Source: Deltaproteobacteria bacterium RIFOXYD12_FULL_56_24
GTDB taxonomy: Bacteria; Desulfobacterota; Desulfobulbia; Desulfobulbales; Desulfurivibrionaceae
Assembly (NCBI GenBank): GCA_001799285.1
Contig: MGTD01000047.1
Coordinates: 1 to 64,000, forward strand
Length of the DNA: 64,000 nucleotides
Direction of reading: 5' to 3'
Positions 34,924 through 42,236 of this stretch are shown in pieces. Every line of letters begins with the position of its first letter. Within the stretch, counting starts at the first letter, position 1. The notes below the pieces were generated by a model that did no database searches, had not been told where the DNA came from, and worked only from the letters and a program-made list of their open reading frames with translations. A program made the position numbers and the translations under genes.

Positions 34924-36042
34924 TTACCATTCCATTCTGATTCGATTGCGGTCGAGTAAAATACCGTATCTGGTGTCGGGCCTTGAGCCGCAGGAGGAAA
35001 TCTCAAGCTCAGCCAGACAGGACTGGCCAAAGGCGCTAAGCAGGTCTTTGCGGATCTTTGATTTGTAGGATTGAAAATTCTCCCGGTTAAGACCGCCGAT
35101 ACCGGAGTCGCTCATCTCCTCGATCAGGCGGCTACCGGGGATTTTTTCGTACATTCGGGCCAGGTCATCAGTGCCCAGCACCTGGGAAGCATCCAGAAAA
35201 CAGTCGGTGCAACCGGCGCAGGCGCATGTTTGGCGACATTCTTTTTTCTGGGCGGCAAAAAAAGCGTAAAGAGCCAGCCGGGTTGGATGCAGGTCACGCT
35301 CGGTTCTGCCAAAGATCAATTTCCCTTCGGCAAGATTAATCACCAGTATCTGCGGAGTGTCGCGGATGAGGGTTTGCATTAGTTCGGCCGGGGGCCGGGG
35401 CTGATCGAGAAAGTCCTGGCGCAGCTGGTCTCTCACCGAGACAAAGGGGATGGTGACCAGGTGGATGGAGGCGTAACGGGTTTCCTTCCAGTATGGCTGG
35501 CCCTTGTCGTCCTTAAGCTGCACCGGCACGGACTGACGGGGCGGAAACCAGAAATCCCGGCAGGATTCAAATTCCGGCGAAACCAGGACATGAAAGATGC
35601 GGTCTTGGGGGCGGCCGTAAAGCTGAGCCGCGAGGGTCAAGCAGGAGGTCATGGTTTTTCGCCCGCCAGCGACCAGAAAAAAAACCGCCAGTCCAGGATC
35701 GGCGGTAAAGCGGAAGGCAAGATCGAGGCAACTTTGCATCAGGAACTCGTTGTCTTCCGGCGTGATGATATCTTCAAGCTCCCGGCCCATGGGGTCACGC
35801 AGAACATGGACATTTTTGCCGCTGAAATCAATGGCGCCGACCGGGATGTCCTGGTCGGCGAGAAAGGCGGCGAAACGACCGCTGTCCGGCGCTAGAAGGT
35901 CTGCCAGGATACGCTCCCGTCCTTTCCGGGTGGTGATGCAGTGGATGGCATGGACTTCTCGGCCCTCGTGGCGCAGGGCGTAAAGCGCCTCGGTGATGAC
36001 TTGGGGCGAGAGACCGGAAACGGCCAAGAGGATGTTTCTCAC
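34924..36042 (-). CDS. NE0113/TIGR02584-family CARF protein (ring-nuclease-type Csm6)
   Basis: Type III-associated CARF protein; databases often label the family ring nuclease Csm6. From the GTG at 36042, which overlaps the cas6 stop (GTGA), the 372 aa begin VRNILLAVSGLSPQVITEAL. The FLVAGGRKTMTSCLTLAAQL ligand-site motif and GRPQDRIFHVLVSPEFES follow. The C-terminal half has a Cys cluster (ECRQTCACAGCTDCF) that could bind metal and a final wHTH-like segment (SKIRKDLLSAFGQ...TRYGILLDRNRIRM). No HEPN motif was seen, which fits signal cleavage or sensing rather than RNase activity. Co-transcribed with cas6. Confidence 0.82.
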   Translation of the reverse strand: MRNILLAVSGLSPQVITEALYALRHEGREVHAIHCITTRKGRERILADLLAPDSGRFAAFLADQDIPVGAIDFSGKNVHVLRDPMGRELEDIITPEDNEFLMQSCLDLAFRFTADPGLAVFFLVAGGRKTMTSCLTLAAQLYGRPQDRIFHVLVSPEFESCRDFWFPPRQSVPVQLKDDKGQPYWKETRYASIHLVTIPFVSVRDQLRQDFLDQPRPPAELMQTLIRDTPQILVINLAEGKLIFGRTERDLHPTRLALYAFFAAQKKECRQTCACAGCTDCFLDASQVLGTDDLARMYEKIPGSRLIEEMSDSGIGGLNRENFQSYKSKIRKDLLSAFGQSCLAELEISSCGSRPDTRYGILLDRNRIRMEW

Positions 36043-36956
36043 GCAATGGTCTCCACTTTGATCCGACCCAGGCCGAAGGAGGTTTGCTTGCCCAGATGAA
36101 CCGCTTCGCAATAACGAAGCAGAGGCAGAAATTCCCCAAGATTATTCCCTTCGTAAACAAGTTCCCCTGTTATTCCTCCCATGAGCATGGCGGCTTTCTG
36201 GCGATTGCTGTAGCGCTCGATTTCCTGCCACTCACAGTTTGCCGTCAGCGTGCGCACACTGGCGGCGCGCGCCGCCAGCCCCCGGTAGTCGAGAGTTGGC
36301 TCGCCATTGCCGTAAGCCGCTTCCAAAGAAGAAACACGGCGCAGAGCGGCCCGGACAAGCAGGTGGAAAGGCAGATCATCCTGGAAACGATTGTCTGATT
36401 TGATCCGTAATGGGGTCAGGCAGGCGAGGTTTATCCGAGAGATTGACGACTGCGAAGGTTCGGCGGCAAAGGACGGCTCTGCCAGATTGACCGCCGGCTT
36501 AAGGGTTTCACCCTCAAAGATGACGGTGTCACCCTGTTGAACCGAGTCGAGAAGAAAGCGGCCCCCATTGGTGGTGGAGGCATTTTTGCCGAGGCCGGCC
36601 TTGCCCATTTCTCCAACCCCGTATACCAGATGGGGAAGATATTCATTGGCCTTGCCGAACAGGGAAATGGAAAAGGAAAAGGGCGTGCCCTTCGGCCAGG
36701 CGCGTTGCTCAGTGTCAGGCGGGATAAGCACATAAGGATGCGGCCGGCGGCCCGCCTTTCCTGTTTCGATTTCAAAGAGGAAAGCGTAGGCGCAGTTGCT
36801 TGACAGCAGACAGCCTCCACATTCCTGACGCCTCAGGGCGCAGACAGTCCGCTTTAAGGCATGGCCCAGCCCTCCCCGGATAGTTGAACCCTTGAAGGCT
36901 GGGAGCAATGCCTCCGTCTCGAACCGGCAAAAAAACGTATAGGTTCCCATCCGCAT
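36039..36956 (-). CDS. cas6: Cas6 pre-crRNA processing endoribonuclease
   Basis: RAMP endonuclease cutting the array transcript within repeats (PF10040-like). From the ATG at 36956 (AGGA eight bases upstream) the protein is about 305 aa. It has FCRFETEALLPAFKGSTIRGGLGHALKRT at the N-terminus, a Cys-rich CALRRQECGGCLLSSNCAYA region, and YGVGEMGKAGLGKN. The C-terminal MGGITGELVYEG...HLGKQTSFGLGRIKVE carries the usual glycine loop. The track's longer start has no ribosome site. It lies far from the array but in the same island, in an operon with the NE0113-type gene. Confidence 0.9.
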   Translation of the reverse strand: MRMGTYTFFCRFETEALLPAFKGSTIRGGLGHALKRTVCALRRQECGGCLLSSNCAYAFLFEIETGKAGRRPHPYVLIPPDTEQRAWPKGTPFSFSISLFGKANEYLPHLVYGVGEMGKAGLGKNASTTNGGRFLLDSVQQGDTVIFEGETLKPAVNLAEPSFAAEPSQSSISRINLACLTPLRIKSDNRFQDDLPFHLLVRAALRRVSSLEAAYGNGEPTLDYRGLAARAASVRTLTANCEWQEIERYSNRQKAAMLMGGITGELVYEGNNLGEFLPLLRYCEAVHLGKQTSFGLGRIKVETIA

Positions 36957-37050
36957 GGCATCGTTCCTGTTTTTTAAAAAAGACAGCAGACTCCCGCCAC
37001 AAAATGCGGACCATGCCATTCTAACTGAACGGAAAATTGGGGCACTTAAT

Positions 37051-37060
37051 GCAACATTGC
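37051..37060. promoter_or_regulatory. GCAATGTTGC box (inverted) upstream of cas6
   Basis: The plus strand reads GCAACATTGC. It lies about 95 bp upstream of the cas6 ATG, the same distance as the copies before the OMP and lipoprotein genes. If real it would link cas6, OMP and lipoprotein expression. Confidence 0.35.
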
Positions 37061-37080
37061 AAACACCAGCATTATTTTAG

Positions 37081-37130
37081 GAGCCGTTACGAAATACTCT
37101 CTGCCTACTCGACCATTTCGTTTACGGCTC
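37081..37130. repeat. Inverted repeat at the island's right edge
   Basis: GAGCCGTTACGAAAT and ATTTCGTTTACGGCTC pair with one bulge around a ~19 bp loop. The right arm plus flank (inverted: ACGGCATAAAGAGCCGTAAA) resembles 55128-55147 (ACGGCATAAGGAGCCGTAAA), so it is another dispersed sequence. It lies between cas6 and manC and may end the manC transcript. Nothing else was seen in 37020-37236. Confidence 0.5.
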
Positions 37131-37236
37131 TTTATGCCGTTAAGGTTACCCAAATGACGACCTTATTTTGTTACAACGGCTTACTATCATGCCTGACACG
37201 TTAAAGCACGTAAAATCTCCATTGATCGCTTCCCAA

Positions 37237-38664
37237 TCACCAACCATGCAGATCGTCATATCTCTCGATATCGTCCTCACCCAGATAGCTGCCGGTCTGG
37301 ACTTCGATGATTTCAAGGGGAATGGTGCCGGGATTTTCCAGCCGGTGTTTTGTGCCAAGCGGGATGTAGGTGGACTGATTTTCCGTTAAAATGATGGTCT
37401 GATCGCCATTGGTGATATGAGCCGTGCCTTTTACTACCACCCAATGCTCGGCCCGATGAAAATGACGTTGCAACGACAAGGTGGCGCCGGGATTAACTAT
37501 GATCCGTTTTACCTGGAACCGTTCCCCGCAATCTACGCCTTCGTAAGAGCCCCAGGGGCGAAAGACCTTCTTGTGCAACCGCACCTCCTTGCGTTTCTCC
37601 ATCTTCAGGCGGTTGACAATGGTCTTCACCTCCTGAGTCCGATCTCTTGCCGCAACCAGCAAGGCGTCTTTGGTCTCGACAATGATAAGATTGCTGAGAC
37701 CGATTGCCGCGACCAGACTGTCGCCGGCGTGGATATACGAACCAGTCACATCCTCGGCCAAAACGTTGCCGATAAAAATATTCCCCTGCTCATCATGTTT
37801 ACCGATCTCCCAGAGCGCCTCCCAGGAGCCCATATCACTCCATGGACAATCCAGGAGTACAACCACCGTATCCCGAACACGCTCCATCACCGCATAATCA
37901 ACAGAGTTAGCCGGGCTTGCCGAAAAGGCCGCCAAATCCAGGCGGGTAAAATCAAGATCATGGGTGCGGGCGGCATAGGCTCTGTTCACGCAATTGGCCA
38001 TGAGCGGCTCAAACTCCTGGAGAGTCGCCATAAATCCCGCCGCCTGAAAGAGAAACATGCCGCTGTTCCAGAGATAGCCCTCCTCCAGATACTGCCTGGC
38101 TTTTTCCAGGGATGGCTTTTCCACAAAGCAGTCCACCATGAAAACCGGCGGCGCCTCCCCACCAAAAGCCTCCCCCTTTTTGATGTAGCCATAGCCGGTA
38201 TGCGGGCTCTGCGGGACAATGCCAAAGGTGACAGGATGCCCATGATCAGCGCAGAAAGCCCCCCTGGTCACTGCCTCGGCAAAATTTCCCTCATTGCCTA
38301 TAACATGGTCTGCCGGCAGAACCAGGATCACCGCCTCTTCATCCTGCCGGATAGCCTCCAGGGCGGCAACGGCAACCGCCGGGGCCGTATCCCGCCCCAC
38401 CGGTTCGATGATGATCGTCGCTTCCCCGCCGATGGCGCGGACCTGCTCGGCCACCAGAAACCGGTGCTCCTCCGTGCAGACAACGATGGGCGCGGCGACC
38501 CCCTTCAGCCCCTGGACCCGCAGCAGTGTGTTCTGCAGCATAGTCTTATCGTTGACCAGGGGAAGAAGCTGCTTGGGATGGCACTCCCGGGACAACGGCC
38601 ACAAGCGGGTGCCGGATCCACCGGCAAGGATGACCGGGATAATGAGCAACTGTTTTCTCTGCAT
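37237..38664 (-). CDS. manC: Mannose-1-phosphate guanylyltransferase / mannose-6-phosphate isomerase
   Basis: Bifunctional GDP-mannose synthesis enzyme, 475 aa. The N-terminal nucleotidyltransferase domain has ILAGGSGTRLWPLSRECHPK, with the pyrophosphorylase signature, and FVEKPSLEKARQYLEEG. The C-terminal cupin isomerase domain has RPWGSYEGVDCGERFQVKRI, LSLQRHFHRAEHWVVVKG and YIPLGTKHRLENPG. Supplies GDP-mannose for exopolysaccharide, LPS or deoxysugars. Stands alone at the right border of the island. The 285 bp upstream, to 38949, hold no gene that I can see. Confidence 0.95.
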   Translation of the reverse strand: MQRKQLLIIPVILAGGSGTRLWPLSRECHPKQLLPLVNDKTMLQNTLLRVQGLKGVAAPIVVCTEEHRFLVAEQVRAIGGEATIIIEPVGRDTAPAVAVAALEAIRQDEEAVILVLPADHVIGNEGNFAEAVTRGAFCADHGHPVTFGIVPQSPHTGYGYIKKGEAFGGEAPPVFMVDCFVEKPSLEKARQYLEEGYLWNSGMFLFQAAGFMATLQEFEPLMANCVNRAYAARTHDLDFTRLDLAAFSASPANSVDYAVMERVRDTVVVLLDCPWSDMGSWEALWEIGKHDEQGNIFIGNVLAEDVTGSYIHAGDSLVAAIGLSNLIIVETKDALLVAARDRTQEVKTIVNRLKMEKRKEVRLHKKVFRPWGSYEGVDCGERFQVKRIIVNPGATLSLQRHFHRAEHWVVVKGTAHITNGDQTIILTENQSTYIPLGTKHRLENPGTIPLEIIEVQTGSYLGEDDIERYDDLHGW

Positions 38665-38949
38665 GAAATTATTTCCCCTTCAGGAGCTAATTGTTTGTGC
38701 AATGATTTTCTCGTGAATTTTTACTATGTTACACTCCATCATGTCAAGTAAGCATAAACATGGGTATTTTTAGTTTCCCCATAAAACTGGGCAAATACAA
38801 GAATCTTTGCAACGGCTTGATTATGGGCTATGCTCTTGAAGCACGGCGAGGCGACAAAAACAACGAACAGCGTAAGTGATTTGGTATTCACCCTTTCCGA
38901 CCTGCGTCACTGATCTTCATTCACCAGGGCCTGCCCTGCAACCAAAAAA

Positions 38950-40884
38950 ATGGCAGCTCTCATGGAAAACAATGCCCATCTGATCGCCCCTGAAGTGGCG
39001 ATCTCTTTTTTTAAAGGGATCATGCCCTTTAACAGTCTGGACGAGAAAACTCTGAGCTCTCTTGCCCGGCATTGCCGGATTGATTTTTTTCCCAAGGGGA
39101 CCAGAATCCTTACCGCCGATACCACCGAACTGACCCATCTCTATCTGATTCAGCGCGGCGGGATCAAGGCCTACCTGGAAGACGACAACGGCGAGGCGAT
39201 TCTCAAGGACTTCAGGGGGGAAGGGGCATCCATCGGTGCTCTGGCTATCATCCGCGGCACCCCGGCCAATCTCAATATCGAAACCGTAGAGGATACCTTC
39301 TGTTTCCTTCTCCCTCGGGAGGTCTTTCTTGAGCTCATTGAAAAACAGGCCTCTTTTGCCCATTTTTATCTTAAGAGCTTTTCCGAAAAAATTGTCACCT
39401 CCGCCTATAACGAGCTGCGCCATCATAAGGTGGCGCGACGCAGCAATGAGGATCTTTACCTTTTTTCCATCAGGGCGGGCGATCTGGTCAAGTCCTTGCG
39501 TAAGGTTGCGGTCGATGCCACCATCCAGGAAGCCGCGGCCCTGATGTCCGGGCATCGGGTGGGCTGCCTGCTGCTCCACGATTCGGCCGAGGCGGAAAAG
39601 ATTGTCGGCATTATCACCGACCGTGACCTAAGGGGCAAGGTGGTGGCTGCCGGCCTGGATCTTCAACTGCCGGTACGTACCATCATGAGCTCCCCGGTGC
39701 AAACCGTGCTCTCCCAAACGCTCTGTTTTGACGTACTGTTGAAGATGATGGACACCGGAATTCATCATCTGGCGGTGGAACGCGCCGGACAAATCATCGG
39801 GGTAATCACCTCCCACGACATCATGCTCCTCCAGGGCCATTCCCCTTACTATCTGTTCAAGGAAATCCGGGGCCAACAGCAGATTACCGGCTTGTATCCC
39901 CTGGCCAGAAAAATCCCGGAGGTAATCCGGGGCCTGATCGGCGAAGGGGCCAAGGCCGGCAATATCACCCAGATGATCGCCATCCTCAACGATCAAATCC
40001 TGTCCCGGATGCTGACCTTGCTGGAACAGGAGCTTGGGCCGCCGCCCCTCCCTTACTGCTGGCTGCTCTTGGGCAGCGAGGGGAGGCGGGAACAGACCTT
40101 TAAGACCGACCAGGACAATGCCATCCTCTATGCCGATCCAGAGGATGAGGCCGGCAAGCAGGCGGCGGAGGTCTATTTCAAAGCCTTTGCCGCCCAAGCC
40201 ATCAACCATCTGGTCAACTGCGGCTATCCCTTATGCCCCGGCGAGGTTATGGCCACCAACCCGCTTTGGTGCCAACCGCTTTCAGCCTGGAAACGCTATT
40301 TTGAACGATGGGTTGCCGAGCCTGATCCCCAGGAGCTGCGCTATGCCACAATCTTCTTTGATTTTCGCCCCGGTTTCGGCGAGGACCTGCTGGCCGAAAC
40401 CCTGCGAAACCACTTAAACCGGCAGATTAGGGGCCGGGATCTTTTTTTGTTCCATCTGGCCCGCCAGTCCATGGAAACCCGGGCGCCCCTCTCTTTTTTC
40501 AAGAATTTCATCGTGGAAAGAAATGGAGAGCACAAAAATCGTCTGGATATCAAGGGGCAGGGTCTGACCCCTTTTGTGAATTTTGCTCGGGTCCTGTCCT
40601 TGAAATTCGGGGTGAAAGATACCAATACCCTGGCCCGCCTCAAGGCCCTGGCTGAGGGCGAATGGATCCAGGGAGAGCTGTGGTCTTCGGCCAGCGAGGC
40701 ATATGAACTCCAGATGCAGCAACGTCTGGTGCATCAACTGCGACAGCTGGAGGGGGGGATCACCCCCGACAATTATCTCGACCCGGCGGATCTTTCCGAT
40801 CTGGAACGCAGGATGCTCAAGGACGCCTTCACAGTCATTGAAAGGCTGTATGGGGTGCTTGAGCAGATGTATCCGGTGGCATAA
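38950..40884 (+). CDS. cNMP-binding/CBS/DUF294 nucleotidyltransferase-like regulator
   Basis: A 644 aa regulatory protein, soluble. Domains in order: a cyclic-nucleotide-binding fold (about residues 20-135, FFPKGTRILTADT...GEGASIGALAI), a CBS pair (about 180-300, ending VIGVITSHDIMLLQG), and a DUF294 nucleotidyltransferase-like domain with LLGSEGRREQTFKTDQDNAI near residue 375-395. A DUF294 C-terminal helical domain closes it. It keeps a G-S-x11-D-x-D pattern like GlnD/glnE-type enzymes, but the real activity of the family is unknown. An ATG four codons in is an alternative start. Overlaps the next gene (TAATG) and precedes the symporter genes, where such proteins usually occur. Confidence 0.9.
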   Translation: MAALMENNAHLIAPEVAISFFKGIMPFNSLDEKTLSSLARHCRIDFFPKGTRILTADTTELTHLYLIQRGGIKAYLEDDNGEAILKDFRGEGASIGALAIIRGTPANLNIETVEDTFCFLLPREVFLELIEKQASFAHFYLKSFSEKIVTSAYNELRHHKVARRSNEDLYLFSIRAGDLVKSLRKVAVDATIQEAAALMSGHRVGCLLLHDSAEAEKIVGIITDRDLRGKVVAAGLDLQLPVRTIMSSPVQTVLSQTLCFDVLLKMMDTGIHHLAVERAGQIIGVITSHDIMLLQGHSPYYLFKEIRGQQQITGLYPLARKIPEVIRGLIGEGAKAGNITQMIAILNDQILSRMLTLLEQELGPPPLPYCWLLLGSEGRREQTFKTDQDNAILYADPEDEAGKQAAEVYFKAFAAQAINHLVNCGYPLCPGEVMATNPLWCQPLSAWKRYFERWVAEPDPQELRYATIFFDFRPGFGEDLLAETLRNHLNRQIRGRDLFLFHLARQSMETRAPLSFFKNFIVERNGEHKNRLDIKGQGLTPFVNFARVLSLKFGVKDTNTLARLKALAEGEWIQGELWSSASEAYELQMQQRLVHQLRQLEGGITPDNYLDPADLSDLERRMLKDAFTVIERLYGVLEQMYPVA

Positions 40885-41597
40885 TGATACATCTGCTCAA
40901 GCCCGGCTCCTGGTTTGCCCCGCCGCATCCCCTGATAGCAAAAAACCGGGAGGCCTTTGCCCGTTTTGACCAATCCCTACCCCTTGCCGAGTATACCTTT
41001 GTGGTCTGCGATACCGAACTGACCGGGCTTGACCGGAAACACGACGAGATCATCTCCATCGGCGCTGTTTTGATTCGTGATTTGCAGATCGATCTTGGCG
41101 CCACCTTTCATCGCTATATCAGGCCGAAAAATGTCGCACATACCGAGGCCACTTTGGTCCACCGGATTACTCCCCAGCAGTTGCTGGCGGCACCGCCCCT
41201 GGAAGAGGTGCTGCCCGCTTTTGTCGAATTTGCCGGGACCAGCCTCATGGTGGGGCATTGTCTTGCCTTGGATATGGATTTCCTGAACAGGGCTGCCCGC
41301 AAGGTTCTCGGCGGAACCCTCGCCAACCCGGGGATTGACACCATTCGCATGGCCCACGGCTATCAAAGAGTGCTGTCGGGACATTTCAATAAAGAGGAAG
41401 ACCGACCGCACAGCTACGCCCTGGAAGCTCTGGCCAAAGAATACCAGCTCCCCAGATTCAAGCCCCATGATGCCCTTGAGGATGCCCTGCAAACCGCCTA
41501 CCTTTTTCTTTTTCTTCTGAAAAAATTCCGAAAAGGCGGGCTGACAACCCTTAAGGACATCTATCGGGCAGGAAGAGTCGGGACCTTCTGGCTCTAA
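40884..41597 (+). CDS. DnaQ-like 3'-5' exonuclease
   Basis: A 237 aa DEDD exonuclease related to the DNA polymerase III epsilon/PolC proofreading domain. Seen: VVCDTELTGLDRKHDEIISI (D-x-E), a VGHCLALDMDFLNRAARKV segment with the second Asp, and HSYALEALAKEY...KPHDALEDALQTAYLF with H-x4-D. Its start overlaps the DUF294 gene by one base. Linked with DUF294, DUF4212 and symporter genes in many bacteria; why an exonuclease is there is not known. Confidence 0.9.
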   Translation: MIHLLKPGSWFAPPHPLIAKNREAFARFDQSLPLAEYTFVVCDTELTGLDRKHDEIISIGAVLIRDLQIDLGATFHRYIRPKNVAHTEATLVHRITPQQLLAAPPLEEVLPAFVEFAGTSLMVGHCLALDMDFLNRAARKVLGGTLANPGIDTIRMAHGYQRVLSGHFNKEEDRPHSYALEALAKEYQLPRFKPHDALEDALQTAYLFLFLLKKFRKGGLTTLKDIYRAGRVGTFWL

Positions 41598-41699
41598 GCA
41601 GGCTATAGCAAAACAGGATTTTCAACTCACCGTCAAATTACTTTTTTTCACCCATTCATTTTTTTTCAAAAATTTCGTTGACTCCCCTTTTCTCTATCA

Positions 41700-41744
41700 G
41701 TATATATACCCATTCGATGCTCCACCGGTGGGTATATATACCCA
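41700..41744. promoter_or_regulatory. Paired GTATATATACCCAT boxes upstream of the symporter operon
   Basis: GTATATATACCCAT occurs twice about 33 bp apart. The second copy lies within the perfect palindrome GGGTATATATACCC, and the two copies also form a long stem. It lies about 230-270 bp before the DUF4212 ATG, in the 375 bp gap that otherwise contains dispersed repeat copy C. Probably a regulator-binding site. Confidence 0.45.
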
Positions 41745-41836
41745 TCGACCGCATCCACGCAACTGCCTTGCAAAAGGCAAATACGAATCAACACTATCCA
41801 GCTTAAGGCCGGAAACGAACAAAAACAACCCAAACC

Positions 41837-41942
41837 GTAACTATCCAGAAGTTCCGTAGCTGCTAGGCAGAAGCCTGCGAAGTGTGCTGGTGCCCATGAG
41901 CAGGCTGATAACAACGCAGATGCGGTGCTGCTGGATAGTTAC
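41837..41942. repeat. Dispersed hairpin repeat, copy C
   Basis: 106 bp; ends GTAACTATCCAGAAG and CTGCTGGATAGTTAC pair. Homology with copy E extends left through a CGAACAAAAACAACCCAAAC flank, which is why the ORF track finds two near-identical false peptides (MLSACSWAPAHFAGFCLAAT) here and at 54431. Ends about 30 bp before the DUF4212 ATG, within its leader. Confidence 0.8.
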
Positions 41943-41972
41943 TAAGAATCAACACAAGAGAGGGGGGAACGC

Positions 41973-42224
41973 ATGAACAATGCACAGAGGTACTGGCAGG
42001 CAAACATCAGGCTTGTTATCGGCTGCCTGTTTGTCTGGTTTTTTGTCTCGTTCGGGTGCGGTATTTTGTTCGTCGATCAATTAAACGTCTTCCGGTTGGG
42101 CGGCTATCAGCTTGGCTTCTGGTTCGCCCAGCAGGGATCGATCTATATCTTTGTGGCGCTGATCTTTTTCTACGCCTGGCGTATGAATCAGCTCGACCGT
42201 AAATTCAACGTCGAAGAAGCGTAA
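41973..42224 (+). CDS. DUF4212 small membrane subunit of a sodium:solute symporter
   Basis: An 83 aa protein with two membrane spans (VIGCLFVWFFVSFGCGILFV and SIYIFVALIFFYAWRM) and an inward C-terminal tail. GAGAGGGGGG precedes the ATG. It lies 12 bases before the large symporter gene, the usual arrangement of DUF4212 with acetate/solute:cation symporters. Likely an accessory subunit of the transporter. Confidence 0.92.
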   Translation: MNNAQRYWQANIRLVIGCLFVWFFVSFGCGILFVDQLNVFRLGGYQLGFWFAQQGSIYIFVALIFFYAWRMNQLDRKFNVEEA

Positions 42225-42236
42225 GGAGAGCCGCCA

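Noticed and set aside
37417-38751. 444 aa plus-strand ORF
   Set aside because: Antisense to manC, which has clear domain motifs; shadow frame.
41598-41972. Sigma-54 promoter for the symporter operon
   Set aside because: Looked for a GG-N10-GC type -24/-12 element because an NtrC-type regulator lies nearby; none was convincing.
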